NCBI GenBank assembly: GCA_020634615.1 | Contig: JACKBI010000004.1 | Location: forward strand, 283,404-347,403 | Source: Anaerolineales bacterium | GTDB taxonomy: Bacteria > Chloroflexota > Anaerolineae > JAAEKA01 | DNA: 64,000 nt | Direction: 5' to 3' | Part shown: positions 16,014-24,757 of the stretch, piece by piece | Position numbering within the stretch: the first letter of the stretch is position 1 | Layout: each line of letters opens with the position of its first letter | The notes under the pieces: model-generated | What the model saw: only the letters and a program-made list of their open reading frames with translations | The model's database searches: none | What the model was told of the DNA's origin: nothing | Position numbers and translations under genes: made by a program

Positions 16014-16140
16014 AAGCTGTTTGAGAAGTCGCCCGTTCTGACTTCGGAAGTCGCCGAGTTAACAAAAGTAGCCGCTCAACATCGTTACAGGCCAGTCGTG
16101 ACAGTCAATCGGCGACTTCCGAAGTCTTTTCAAACAGCCT
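16014..16140. mobile_element. 127-bp MITE, copy 1, with 5-bp target-site duplication CTAAG
   Basis: The element starts AAGCTGTTTGAGAAG and ends CTTTTCAAACAGCCT, with inner inverted repeats GACTTCGGAAGTCGCCGA and TCGGCGACTTCCGAAGTC. It is flanked by CTAAG at 16009-16013 and 16141-16145. A second copy of identical length lies inverted at 39141-39267. It has no coding capacity, so it must be mobilised by a transposase encoded elsewhere. Confidence 0.9.
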
Positions 16141-16164
16141 CTAAGGGTAACTACTCACCCGTCA

Positions 16165-16182
16165 TTCCCGCGGAAGCGGGAA
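16165..16182. repeat. REP-like palindrome TTCCCGC-GGAA-GCGGGAA
   Basis: 7-bp arms inside GTCATTCCCGCGGAAGCGGG, a short repeat widespread in bacterial intergenic DNA. The remaining 16183-16360 shows no gene; it leads into the promoter of the rhamnose-operon regulator. Confidence 0.6.
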
Positions 16183-16363
16183 GCCACGCTTCGCAAGCAA
16201 TGGACTCCCACCTCTGCGGAAGTGACGCAGCAGTGAAGGCTAAGCAGTTACATTGAGGATCTAAAGAATGAAGCCACTCGCAAAACACGGCCATTCCAGT
16301 CGTCACCGCCTGCGTGTTTTTGCTCAGTTTTGCATTTTTCTGCGCAACTTGGCCAATCTCTTA

Positions 16364-16392
16364 TTGACATTCACGCAGCATTGTGCTACAAT
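16364..16392 (+). promoter_or_regulatory. Sigma70-type promoter of the rhamnose operon
   Basis: TTGACA (16364-16369, perfect -35), 17-bp spacer, TACAAT (16387-16392). It is 62 bp upstream of the DeoR start, leaving room for an operator. TTCGTTCC/CGTTCCGTTCC-like repeats at about 16400-16440 are candidate binding sites. Confidence 0.85.
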
Positions 16393-16454
16393 GAGCAAAG
16401 TTCGTTCCAAACATTCCTCGACACCGTTCCGTTCCCGCAGGCAGCCAGGCTAAC

Positions 16455-17321
16455 ATGTATTCTGCCCAAAGACGCCAGGAAATACTCAAGCTGATCCAGC
16501 AAACCGGCCTCGTCTCGGTCGATGACCTGGCGGCGCGATTTGCCGTCAGCCCTTCCACAATCCGGCGCGACCTGAACGAACTGCACCGGCTGGGTGTCGT
16601 GCAGCGCACCTACGGCGGCGCATTGACGCCCGACAGCCCTTCCTCCGAAGCTCCCTTCAACGTACGCGTCACCTCTCGCCACGAGGAAAAAGACCGCATC
16701 GGCAAAGCCGCGGCCGAACTGGTCCGGCCCGGCGAGACGATCTTCATCGATGGCGGCACTACCACGGAGTACATGCTCACCCACCTGCCCGCTGCTCTGG
16801 CCGAACGGGACAATGGCTTGGCCTCGACAGCCTCGACAGGCTCGGCCACCGGCTCAGCTTCGACAGGCTCGGCTTCGACAGGCTCGGCCGGCGGGAGCAG
16901 GACCACGGTGGTGACGTATGGCTTGAATATCGTCCAGCGGTTGATCGACCAGGAGCACATCACGATTGTGTTGATCGGCGGCATTCTGCACACGCCGACC
17001 CTGACCTTCGGCGGCGTTTTCGCGGCCGACAGCTTCGAAGGCTACAACATGCGCTTCGACAAGGCATTTATGGCCGCCAGCGGCGTCTCAGCCGAGGCGG
17101 GCATCACCAACGCCGGCTTCGAGGAGATACCCATCAAGCGCCGCGCCATGCGCAGCGCCCGCGAGTCGATCATGCTGGCCGACTCGACCAAGATCGGGGT
17201 GATCGCTGCTGGCGTCGTCGCCCCTACGGAGCAACTGACGCGGCTGATCACCACGACCGAAGCGCCGCCCCAGGAAATCGACGCCCTTCGTCGACACGGG
17301 GTGCTGGTGGACCTGGTATAG
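16455..17321 (+). CDS. DeoR-family regulator of the rhamnose operon
   Basis: 288 residues. The HTH is VDDLAARFAVSPSTIRRDLN followed by RTYGGAL; the sensor domain shows IFIDGGTTTEYML, VLIGGILHTPTLTFGG, KAFMAASGVSAEAGITN and MLADSTKIGV. It is the first gene of the rhamnose transport and catabolism operon; the ATPase starts one base after its stop. By position it most likely represses the operon and responds to a rhamnose-pathway phosphate. It is about 30 residues longer than usual because Ser/Thr/Gly/Ala repeats (16821-16892) are inserted before the strand TTVVTYGLNIV. Confidence 0.92.
   Translation: MYSAQRRQEILKLIQQTGLVSVDDLAARFAVSPSTIRRDLNELHRLGVVQRTYGGALTPDSPSSEAPFNVRVTSRHEEKDRIGKAAAELVRPGETIFIDGGTTTEYMLTHLPAALAERDNGLASTASTGSATGSASTGSASTGSAGGSRTTVVTYGLNIVQRLIDQEHITIVLIGGILHTPTLTFGGVFAADSFEGYNMRFDKAFMAASGVSAEAGITNAGFEEIPIKRRAMRSARESIMLADSTKIGVIAAGVVAPTEQLTRLITTTEAPPQEIDALRRHGVLVDLV
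16821..16892. repeat. CTTCGACAGGCTCGG tandem repeat inserted in frame in a regulator gene
   Basis: Three to four degenerate copies of (C/T)TCGACAGGCTCGGC encode ASTASTGSATGSASTGSAST. The unit matches a common dispersed bacterial repeat (CTTCGACAGGCTCAG) and keeps the frame of the DeoR-family gene. Confidence 0.85.
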
Positions 17322-17322
17322 C

Positions 17323-18831
17323 ATGAACGAGAACATTCTTGAACTGAGGAACATCACCAAGCGTTTCTCCGGCGTGGAAGTCCTGCACGAGGTCTCGTTT
17401 GAACTCAGGCCCGGTGAAGTTCATGCGTTGCTGGGCGAAAACGGCGCGGGCAAATCAACGCTAATCAAGGTGATGACCGGCGTTCACCAGCCAGACGGCG
17501 GCAGCATTTTCCTGAACGGCGAGTTAGTCCAGTTCGCCGACCCCAGCGAATCGCTGCAAGCTGGCCTGGCAGCGATCTACCAGGAACTGAGCATCTTTCC
17601 CGACCTCAATGTCGCGGAGAACATCTTTGTGGGACGCCAGCCAACCAAGGCGAGTGGACGTGTTGACTGGCGCACCTTGTACGCTGATGCCGCCAGACTG
17701 TTGGACTCGCTGGGCGTGCAACTTGACCTCAAGCAGAAGGCCCGCAACCTCAGCATTGCCCAGCAGCAAATGGTAGAAATCGCCCGCGCGCTGTCTATCA
17801 ATGCCCGCATCCTGATCATGGATGAGCCAACCTCATCGCTGACCTTGAACGAAGTTGCCGAACTGTTTAACATGGTACGACGGCTGCGCGAAGGCGGAAC
17901 TGCCATCGTGTTCATCTCCCACCGGCTGGAGGAGCTGTTTGAGATTGCCGACCGCGTGACCGTGCTGCGCGATGGCAGCTACATCGCGACCCGCCCCCTG
18001 GCCGATGTGACGAGAGATGACCTGATTCGCCTGATGGTGGGTCGCACGATCTCTAACCTCTTCCCCAAGCAGGAGGTGGCGGCGGGCGAGGTAGTTCTCA
18101 AGGTAGAAAACCTGACACAGGAAGGCGTTTTCGAGGACATCAGCTTCGAGTTGCGCCGCGGCGAGATCCTGGGAATGGCCGGTCTGATCGGCGCAGGCCG
18201 CACCGATGTCGCAAGAGCGATCTTTGGCGTCGCACCGCCGACTGGCGGTGTGATCGAGATAGAAGGCAAAGCTGTCGAGATCACCTCACCGCAGCAGGCC
18301 ATCGACCTGGGGCTGGCGCTGGTGCCTGAAGACCGGCAGTTGCACGGCCTGATCCCGCCCATGAACATCACGTCCAATATCAGCCTGGCAGTGCTGGACA
18401 GCTATGCCCGCCGCGGCTGGCTCCGCAAAAAGCAAGAGCAGGAAGCCTCCTTCGCTGCGGCCAGGCAAATGGAAGTGCGCGCCAACAACATCTGGCAAAA
18501 AGCACGCGAGCTGTCAGGCGGCAACCAGCAGAAGGTGGTGCTGGCCAAGTGGTTGCTAACCAAACCACGTATCCTGATCCTGGACGAGCCAACGCGCGGC
18601 ATCGATGTCGGCACCAAGGCCGCGATCCACGCACTCATGAGCCAGTTAGCAAGCGAGGGCATCGCGATCCTGATGATATCATCGGAGCTACCGGAAGTGT
18701 TGGGCATGAGCGATCGGATCATCGTCATGCGCGAAGGAAAAATCACCGGCCAATTCAGTCGGTCCGAGGCGACTCAGGAGAAGATCATGTCTGCGGCTAC
18801 TCAGGCGGCAGCCGCGGGAGGCGCGTTGTGA
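17323..18831 (+). CDS. rhaT: Sugar ABC transporter ATP-binding protein (rhamnose, RhaT/RbsA type)
   Basis: 502 residues with two fused nucleotide-binding domains, as in RbsA/MglA. Domain 1 has Walker A GENGAGKST, LSIAQQQ (degenerate signature) and LIMDEPTSSL. Domain 2 has the degenerate first loop GLIGAGRT usual in this class, LSGGNQQKVVLAKWL and LILDEPTRGIDVG. It powers uptake through the two permeases encoded next. It starts 1 bp after the regulator stop and its end overlaps the next start. The rhamnose assignment comes from RhaM, RhaD and RhaA in the same operon. Confidence 0.93.
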   Translation: MNENILELRNITKRFSGVEVLHEVSFELRPGEVHALLGENGAGKSTLIKVMTGVHQPDGGSIFLNGELVQFADPSESLQAGLAAIYQELSIFPDLNVAENIFVGRQPTKASGRVDWRTLYADAARLLDSLGVQLDLKQKARNLSIAQQQMVEIARALSINARILIMDEPTSSLTLNEVAELFNMVRRLREGGTAIVFISHRLEELFEIADRVTVLRDGSYIATRPLADVTRDDLIRLMVGRTISNLFPKQEVAAGEVVLKVENLTQEGVFEDISFELRRGEILGMAGLIGAGRTDVARAIFGVAPPTGGVIEIEGKAVEITSPQQAIDLGLALVPEDRQLHGLIPPMNITSNISLAVLDSYARRGWLRKKQEQEASFAAARQMEVRANNIWQKARELSGGNQQKVVLAKWLLTKPRILILDEPTRGIDVGTKAAIHALMSQLASEGIAILMISSELPEVLGMSDRIIVMREGKITGQFSRSEATQEKIMSAATQAAAAGGAL

Positions 18832-19829
18832 CCGCACAGAACCCGCCTGCTCAGCGCAGCAGCCTGCTGTCAACAATCGCTCGCTTCCGCGAGGCTGGCA
18901 TCGTCGTCTTCATTCTCATCCTGGCAGTGCTGGTCACCTGGCGCACTCCCGCCTTCCTGACCGTCAATAATTTTCGCGACATCCTGCTCAACATCTCGAT
19001 CCTGTTGATCGTGGCGCTGGCCCAAACGATGGTCATCATCACCAAAGGCATCGACCTGTCGGTGGGCTCGATGATCGGTCTGGTTGCCATGATGGTAGCC
19101 TTTGTGTTCAAGCAAAGCCCCGACTTCCCGATCGTCGGCGCGATCGCCTTGGGAATGGCGTTGGGCGCCGTGTTGGGATCTTTCAACGGGCTGATCATCA
19201 GCTACGGCCGCGTGCCGCCGATCATTGCGACACTGGGCACGCTGGCCATCTACCGCGGCATGGTGTTTTTCTACAGTCAGGGCACGTGGATCAACTCCTT
19301 TGAACTGCCCAGCGCTTTCAAACAGATCTCGAAGGGCGTCCCGCTGGGGCTGCCCAACATGATCATCATCGCGATTATCTTTACGGTTGTGGTGTACGTC
19401 TTCCTGAATCACCTGCGCACCGGACGCAACATCTACGCGGTTGGCAGCAACCCCGAGGCCGCGCAAATGGCAGGCGTTCGTAAGCAGCACATAATCTTCC
19501 TGGTCTATGTCCTCAGCGGATTGGCCTGTGGGCTGGCGGCCGTGTTGTGGGCCTCGCGATTCGAGTCGGCGCAGACCAACACGGCGCTTGGCTTTGAACT
19601 ACAGACAGTGGCTGCCTCAGTGGTAGGCGGTGTCAGCATCAGCGGCGGCGTTGGGACCGTTCCGGGCGTTATTTTGGGCGCACTGCTGCTAGGCATCATC
19701 GACAACTCGCTGCCGCTGTTGCGCATTTCACCCTTCTGGCAATTGGCAGTTCAGGGCCTGTTGATCCTGACAGCCGTGGTCGTTGACAACCTGATCCTCC
19801 GAAGCAGCACGAGAAACCGGCGACGATGA
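18828..19829 (+). CDS. rhaP: Sugar ABC transporter permease (RbsC type, rhamnose)
   Basis: 333 residues from GTG 18828 in a GTGA overlap with the ATPase stop; a longer upstream frame lies inside the ATPase gene and is discarded. The inner-membrane protein has about eight to ten hydrophobic segments. The family marks are TKGIDLSVGSMIGLVAMM near residue 65, GRVPPIIATLGTLAIYRG, and ASVVGGVSISGGVGTVPG near the C-terminus. It forms half of the translocation path with the next gene product. Confidence 0.92.
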   Translation: MTAQNPPAQRSSLLSTIARFREAGIVVFILILAVLVTWRTPAFLTVNNFRDILLNISILLIVALAQTMVIITKGIDLSVGSMIGLVAMMVAFVFKQSPDFPIVGAIALGMALGAVLGSFNGLIISYGRVPPIIATLGTLAIYRGMVFFYSQGTWINSFELPSAFKQISKGVPLGLPNMIIIAIIFTVVVYVFLNHLRTGRNIYAVGSNPEAAQMAGVRKQHIIFLVYVLSGLACGLAAVLWASRFESAQTNTALGFELQTVAASVVGGVSISGGVGTVPGVILGALLLGIIDNSLPLLRISPFWQLAVQGLLILTAVVVDNLILRSSTRNRRR

Positions 19830-20956
19830 CTGAACCTACCTCTACCACTGTCGAAACCCAGTCGACAACGCTGATCAACGAAACGGCGCCGCGCCAATCG
19901 TTCGTGGCGCGCTTTCAGCGCTGGGAATGGCTGCTGGTCGCGCTGATCGTACTGGTGGTCGTGCTCAACAGCCAGCTCTCGCCGTTCTTCCTCGACGCGC
20001 GCAACCTTTCGCGCACATCCTCAGACTTCATGGAGATGGGGCTGATGATGTTGCCGATGGTGTTCATCATCATCACCGGCGGTATCGACCTTTCGGTTGC
20101 CTCCAACCTGGGAATGAGCGCCGCGTTCATGGGTGTGCTCTTCATGGCCGGCGTGCCGATCTGGCTCGCGGCGCTGGCGGGCCTGCTACTGGGATCGCTG
20201 GGCGGACTGCTCAACGGCGTGTTGATCGCCAAGGTCAAGCTGCCCGCGCTGGTAGTCACCCTGGGCACCTTCGCATTCTACCGCGGCGTGGCCTACGTTC
20301 TGCTGGGTGACCAGGCAGCGCGCGGCTACCCGCCGGCGTTCACCTATATCGGCCAGGGCAAGCTGCCCGGCACCTTGATCCCCTTTTCAGTTGCGCTGTT
20401 TGTCGTGCTGGCGATTGTCTTTGGCCTGGTGCTGCACAAGACCACCTTCGGTCGGCGGCTCTATGCAATTGGCAACAACGAGAAGGCTGCCAATTATTCC
20501 GGTGTGCCAGTAGATCGAATCAAGATCATCATCTACACCCTGTCGGGCTTCATGGCCGGATTGGCAGCTCTGGTTCTGGCGGCGCGCTTTGGAAGCACAC
20601 GCCCGGACATTGGCAACGGCCTGGAGCTGGCGGTTATCACGGCTGTGGTGTTGGGTGGCGTGGACATCAACGGCGGCATTGGCACGATGGTGGGCGCAGT
20701 GCTGTCATTGCTGCTGATCGGCCTGCTGCGCTTCGGCATGGGCCTGCTCAACATCCAGGGACAGGTACAAGGCATGGTGATCGGCCTGCTGTTGATCCTG
20801 TCGATCCTGCTCCCGAATATGGTCCGATCTGCGTCCACCCGCGGCAGCAAGGTCAACCGTCGCACTGTTCTCGCAGCCGTCGGCTTTGCCATCGTCTTCG
20901 CGTTGTTTGTTGGTTTCTTTTTCCTGTCACGCGCGCCTGTGCTCGCTGGAAGCTAG
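19826..20956 (+). CDS. rhaQ: Sugar ABC transporter permease (RbsC type, rhamnose, second)
   Basis: 376 residues; ATG 19826 overlaps the previous stop (ATGA). It has the same family marks as its partner: ITGGIDLSVASNLGMSAA, KLPALVVTLGTFAFYRGV, VVLGGVDINGGIGTMVGA. It is about 40 residues longer, with an extra C-terminal basic loop (STRGSKVNRRT) and a final membrane segment LAAVGFAIVFALFVGFFFL. The two permeases pair as a heterodimer in rhamnose-type transporters. Confidence 0.92.
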   Translation: MTEPTSTTVETQSTTLINETAPRQSFVARFQRWEWLLVALIVLVVVLNSQLSPFFLDARNLSRTSSDFMEMGLMMLPMVFIIITGGIDLSVASNLGMSAAFMGVLFMAGVPIWLAALAGLLLGSLGGLLNGVLIAKVKLPALVVTLGTFAFYRGVAYVLLGDQAARGYPPAFTYIGQGKLPGTLIPFSVALFVVLAIVFGLVLHKTTFGRRLYAIGNNEKAANYSGVPVDRIKIIIYTLSGFMAGLAALVLAARFGSTRPDIGNGLELAVITAVVLGGVDINGGIGTMVGAVLSLLLIGLLRFGMGLLNIQGQVQGMVIGLLLILSILLPNMVRSASTRGSKVNRRTVLAAVGFAIVFALFVGFFFLSRAPVLAGS

Positions 20957-21034
20957 CACGGCGCATCAACCATCTGCAAGTTTCAGGCGTCTGCCTGACT
21001 TGAAACATCTCTCTTGTTCCTTAAAGGAGGACAC

Positions 21035-22141
21035 ATGACCCGCCGAACGTTGTACCTGGTTTTGATCTCGACGATCGTGCTCGCCATGGCGCTTAGCGCC
21101 TGCGCAGCACCGACAGCTACGCCAGCACCTGCAGCGCAGCCTGCAGCTACCGAAGCCCCGGCCGCCGTAGCCCCAACCGAAGCGCCCGCAGCCTCAGAAC
21201 CGGCCGCTGGCCCGCTGACTTTCGTTTTGGTGCCCAAGAACCTGGGTAACCCCTACTTCGACACCGCCGATGCCGGCGCTCAGGAAGCCGCCAAAGAACT
21301 GGGCGTGACCGTGCTCTATCAGGGCCCCGCCTCCGCCGATGCCACTCAGCAGATTCAGTTGATCAACTCGCTGATCGCTCAGAACGTCAACGGCCTCGCC
21401 GTGGCCGCCGATGACTCTGACGCACTTGTACCCACCGGAAAGGATGCCATGGCAGCCGGCATTCCGGTCGTCTCCTGGGACTCGGCCATCGCTCCCGACG
21501 GTCGTGTGCTGCACATCAACCAGGCCGTGCTGCATGACATCGGCGCGATCCAGATCCAGATGGCCAGCGACCTGGCCGGCCCCGACGGCGGCCAGATCGC
21601 CATCCTGAGCGCCACTTCCACCGCCCCGAACCAGAACGCCTGGATCGATGTCATGAAGGAAGTGCTGACCCAGCCCGAATACGCCAACCTTGAACTGGTT
21701 GACGTAGTGTACGGCGACGACGACGACACCAAGAGCTACAACGAGGCCCAGGCGCTCTTCAAGAAGTACCCGGACCTGAAGGTGATCATCGCCCCGACCA
21801 CGGTCGGTATCGCAGCATCCGCCCGCGCCGTCACTGATGAGAATCTGATCGGCAAGGTGGCTGTCACCGGTCTCGGCACGCCGAACCAGATGCGCGAGTA
21901 TGTCAAGAACGGCGCGTCGCCGCAGTTCGCTCTGTGGAACCCCGCTGACCTTGGCTACCTGTCGATCCAGATCCTGAACGCGCTGGCCAATGGCACGATC
22001 AAGGGAGTTCCTGGCGACACCTTCACGGCCGGACGCTTGGGCGAGTACACGGTAGAAGAGGATCCCGACCTGGGCGTCAACGTCCTGTTGGGCCTGCCTT
22101 TCATCTACAACGCTGACAACATCGACGACTTCAACTGGTAG
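21035..22141 (+). CDS. rhaS: Rhamnose ABC transporter substrate-binding lipoprotein
   Basis: 368 residues. The ATG at 21035 follows AAGGAGGACAC; an ATG at 21014 is less likely because the ribosome site lies after it. The signal peptide ends in LSAC with the lipidated Cys23, followed by a Thr/Pro/Ala/Glu linker of about 40 residues, typical of Chloroflexota lipoproteins. The mature part is a periplasmic-binding-protein type 1 fold: FVLVPKNLGNPYFDTADAGA, GLAVAADDSDAL, VVSWDSAIAPDGR, and VIIAPTTVGIAASARAV. It delivers the sugar to the permeases. A hairpin plus T-run follows and probably lowers readthrough into rhaM. Confidence 0.93.
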   Translation: MTRRTLYLVLISTIVLAMALSACAAPTATPAPAAQPAATEAPAAVAPTEAPAASEPAAGPLTFVLVPKNLGNPYFDTADAGAQEAAKELGVTVLYQGPASADATQQIQLINSLIAQNVNGLAVAADDSDALVPTGKDAMAAGIPVVSWDSAIAPDGRVLHINQAVLHDIGAIQIQMASDLAGPDGGQIAILSATSTAPNQNAWIDVMKEVLTQPEYANLELVDVVYGDDDDTKSYNEAQALFKKYPDLKVIIAPTTVGIAASARAVTDENLIGKVAVTGLGTPNQMREYVKNGASPQFALWNPADLGYLSIQILNALANGTIKGVPGDTFTAGRLGEYTVEEDPDLGVNVLLGLPFIYNADNIDDFNW

Positions 22142-22170
22142 GCCTTTGGCTGTCTTTTGTTGACATCTCT

Positions 22171-22229
22171 GGCTGCCACCTCGGCTTCCGGCAATCCAAA
22201 GCCGCTGGCCGGAGTGGCAGCCACTTTTT
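22171..22229 (+). terminator. Intra-operon terminator/attenuator-like hairpin before rhaM
   Basis: GGCTGCCAC (22171-22179) pairs with GTGGCAGCC (22214-22222), with further inner pairing, and is followed by ACTTTTTC. Partial termination here would give more binding-protein mRNA than enzyme mRNA, a common pattern after substrate-binding-protein genes. Confidence 0.7.
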
Positions 22230-22244
22230 CGACGAGGTTCGTTT

Positions 22245-22562
22245 ATGAAGCGTGTGGGTTTTCAATTCATGATCAGGCCAGATCGTCTCGCAGAATATAA
22301 AGAACTTCACCGGCACGTCTGGCCCGAGATGCTGGATGCCTTGCGCGCGGCTGGCTGGCACAACTACACCCTGTTTCTGCGCGACGATGGACTGGTGTTC
22401 GGCTACTTCGAGACGGATGACAGCCTGGAAGTCGCCCGATCCAGAATGGCGGCGACTGAGGTCAACACCCGCTGGCAGCAGTTCATGGCGCCGTTCACGC
22501 TGGCTGACGCCCGGCCCGACGAGACCTTCATGGAGCTTGAAGAGTATTTCCACCTCGATTAG
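22245..22562 (+). CDS. rhaM: L-rhamnose mutarotase
   Basis: 105 residues, the usual RhaM length. The sequence MKRVGFQFMIRPDRLAEYKE, HRHVWPEMLDALRAAGWHNY, LVFGYFETDD and the C-terminal ELEEYFHLD match the family, including the catalytic-region His after the first helix and the Trp in HVWPEM. RhaM speeds the alpha/beta anomer exchange of L-rhamnose so that the isomerase receives the right anomer. It is the strongest evidence that this operon handles rhamnose. Confidence 0.95.
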   Translation: MKRVGFQFMIRPDRLAEYKELHRHVWPEMLDALRAAGWHNYTLFLRDDGLVFGYFETDDSLEVARSRMAATEVNTRWQQFMAPFTLADARPDETFMELEEYFHLD

Positions 22563-22570
22563 GAATTCTT

Positions 22571-23392
22571 ATGTTAACGCCACCCTTCCCCGAACTTGAC
22601 GATCTCCTGCACATGATGGGCGAGGCCGGACGCCACCTGGCAGAAATTGAGGCCAGCGAAGGCGCGGCCGGCAACATCTCGGTCTGTCTGCGCTGGCCGG
22701 TGGAGCCGCGCAGCCGTTTCCCGCTGGTGCAGACGTTTCCGTTGCCGCAAGCGGTCCCCGAGCTGGCAGGCGCTGCCTTTCTCGTCACCGGCTCCGGCCG
22801 GCGGCTGCGCGAGATCATCGACATTCCGACTGCCAACATTGCCTGCATCGTCGTCGATCCGGGCGGCGAGACCGCCAGCCTCTACACCTCGTATCACCGC
22901 CGCTTCCAGCAGGTCACCAGCGAGTTCAACTCGCATCTCGCCGTCCACTACGACCAGATCCTGGCGACCGACACCAACTTCCACGCGATCATCCACGCCC
23001 AGCCGATGCACATTACCTACCTCAGCCATGTGCCGCGCTACCAGGACGAGCACTACCTGAACACCCATCTGCTGCGCTGGCAGCCGGAAACCATCGTCAA
23101 CCTGCCGGAAGGGATCGGCTTCATCCCCTTCGCCGTGCCCGGCTCGACCGAGTTGATGTCCGGCAATGTGGCCGCGCTGCGTCGCTGCCGCATCGTCATC
23201 TGGGCCAAGCACGGCGTCATGGCACGCTCCGACATCTCCGTCAAGCGCGCCGCCGACCGCGTCGAGTATGCCGAGACCGCCGCCAAATACGAATACCTCA
23301 ACCTGCGGGTAGGCGAGATCGGCACCGGTCTGACCCCTGACGAAGTCCGCGCCATCTGTGCAACATTCGATATCCAGCAAGAGATCTTCTGA
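22571..23392 (+). CDS. rhaD: Rhamnulose-1-phosphate aldolase (class II aldolase fold)
   Basis: 273 residues, close to E. coli RhaD (274). GAAGNISVCLRW (phosphate-loop region), FLVTGSGRRLREI, SEFNSHLAVHY (the catalytic Glu region), HAIIHAQPMH and IVIWAKHGVMA follow the RhaD order. RhaD splits L-rhamnulose-1-phosphate into DHAP and L-lactaldehyde with a zinc held by three His. Here the HxH pair reads H142-A-Q144, so the second zinc ligand is Gln; the third His (in KHG) is kept. Either the site uses Gln or a nearby His (H148), or the activity differs. It starts 9 bp after rhaM. Confidence 0.88.
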   Translation: MLTPPFPELDDLLHMMGEAGRHLAEIEASEGAAGNISVCLRWPVEPRSRFPLVQTFPLPQAVPELAGAAFLVTGSGRRLREIIDIPTANIACIVVDPGGETASLYTSYHRRFQQVTSEFNSHLAVHYDQILATDTNFHAIIHAQPMHITYLSHVPRYQDEHYLNTHLLRWQPETIVNLPEGIGFIPFAVPGSTELMSGNVAALRRCRIVIWAKHGVMARSDISVKRAADRVEYAETAAKYEYLNLRVGEIGTGLTPDEVRAICATFDIQQEIF

Positions 23393-23414
23393 TCTCGCGA
23401 TCCAAGGAATTGCC

Positions 23415-24686
23415 ATGACTCCCACAGAAGGCAGCATCCAGGCTGCATATGAACTGGCCCGAGAGCGCTACGCCGCTTTGGGCGTGGACACAGAAAAGGC
23501 TCTGACCGGCCTCTCCCAGGTTGCCATCTCCCTGCACTGCTGGCAGGGCGACGACGTAGGCGGCTTCGAGACCGCCGGCGGCGAGCTGGGCGGCGGGCTG
23601 GCGGCCACCGGCAACTATCCCGGCAAAGCGCGCACCGCCGACGAACTGCGCAGCGACCTGGACGTTGCTTACCGGCTGATCCCCGGCCAGCACCGGCTCA
23701 ACCTGCACGCCATCTACGCCGAAACGGGCGGCAAGCAAGTCGAGCGCACCGACCTGCAACCGGAACATTTCGCCGGCTGGCTGGACTGGGCCAAAGCCAA
23801 CAATCACGGCCTGGACTTCAATCCGACCTGCTTCTCGCATCCCATGGCTGCCGACGGCTTCACGCTGGCCAGCTACGATCCCGCCGTGCGCCGCTTCTGG
23901 ATCGACCACTGCATCGCCAGCCGCCGGATCGGTGAGAGCTTTGGCCGTGTGCTGGGCTCGCCCTGCGTTACCAACATCTGGATACCGGACGGCCTCAAGG
24001 ACACGCCGGTCGACCGCAAGACGCCGCGCGCGCTGCTGGCGCAGTCGCTGGACGCGGTCTTCGCCGACAAGATCGACCCGCGCTTCAACCTGGACGCGGT
24101 CGAGGGCAAGCTGTTCGGGCTGGGCTCAGAGGCGTACGTGGTCGGCTCCCACGAATTTTACCTGGGCTACGCCATCACCTGCGGCGTGCTGCTGACGCTG
24201 GATAGCGGCCACTTCCACCCCACCGAGACCATTGCCGACAAGATCTCCGCGGTCATGGCGTATGTGCCCGAGCTGTTGCTACACGTCAGCCGCGGCGTTC
24301 GCTGGGACAGCGATCACGTGGTGACCTTCAACGACGACCTGCAGGCCATCATGCAGGAGCTGGTGAGGGGCGACTTCCTGGGGCGCACACACATCGGGCT
24401 GGACTATTTCGACGCCAGCATCAACCGCGTGGCAGCCTGGGTCATCGGCACGCGCAACGCGCTGCGGGCGCTGCTGCTGGCCCTGCTGGAGCCGATTGAC
24501 CACCTGAGGTCGCTGGAGGTGGCAGGCGACTACACCGCGCGCCTGGCGCTGCTGGAAGAACTCAAAGGCCTGCCCTTCGGCGCTGTCTGGGACTACCACT
24601 GCCTGCAAGCAGGCGTGCCGGTCGGCGTCGCCTATATGGACGACATCAAGGCGTATGAAACACAGACGCTGCTGAAGCGCAGCTAG
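23415..24686 (+). CDS. rhaA: L-rhamnose isomerase
   Basis: 423 residues from ATG 23415 (AAGGAAT upstream); the frame is open further upstream but overlaps rhaD. Recognisable RhaA segments are ISLHCWQGDDVGGFE near the N-terminus, GLDFNPTCFSHP, NIWIPDGLKDTPVDR, GSHEFYLGYAI, LLTLDSGHFHPTE and IGLDYFDASINR. The conserved Glu/Asp/His residues of the metal site lie in these motifs. It converts L-rhamnose to L-rhamnulose with Mn2+. The next enzyme, rhamnulokinase, is not present in the window. Confidence 0.94.
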   Translation: MTPTEGSIQAAYELARERYAALGVDTEKALTGLSQVAISLHCWQGDDVGGFETAGGELGGGLAATGNYPGKARTADELRSDLDVAYRLIPGQHRLNLHAIYAETGGKQVERTDLQPEHFAGWLDWAKANNHGLDFNPTCFSHPMAADGFTLASYDPAVRRFWIDHCIASRRIGESFGRVLGSPCVTNIWIPDGLKDTPVDRKTPRALLAQSLDAVFADKIDPRFNLDAVEGKLFGLGSEAYVVGSHEFYLGYAITCGVLLTLDSGHFHPTETIADKISAVMAYVPELLLHVSRGVRWDSDHVVTFNDDLQAIMQELVRGDFLGRTHIGLDYFDASINRVAAWVIGTRNALRALLLALLEPIDHLRSLEVAGDYTARLALLEELKGLPFGAVWDYHCLQAGVPVGVAYMDDIKAYETQTLLKRS

Positions 24687-24698
24687 AAGCATGATTTC

Positions 24699-24732
24699 AG
24701 AAGTCGGGTTTCTCCGAAGAAACCCGACTTCT
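24699..24732. repeat. Palindrome AGAAGTCGGGTTTCT-CCGA-complement
   Basis: 15-bp perfect arms with a 4-nt loop between rhaA and the next aldolase gene. AAGTCGGGTTTCT palindromes recur in bacterial genomes. A related, looser pair (CCGGGTTT...AAACCCGG) is at about 32398-32482. Confidence 0.85.
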
Positions 24733-24757
24733 ATCGCCGTAAGGAAAAACACCAACG

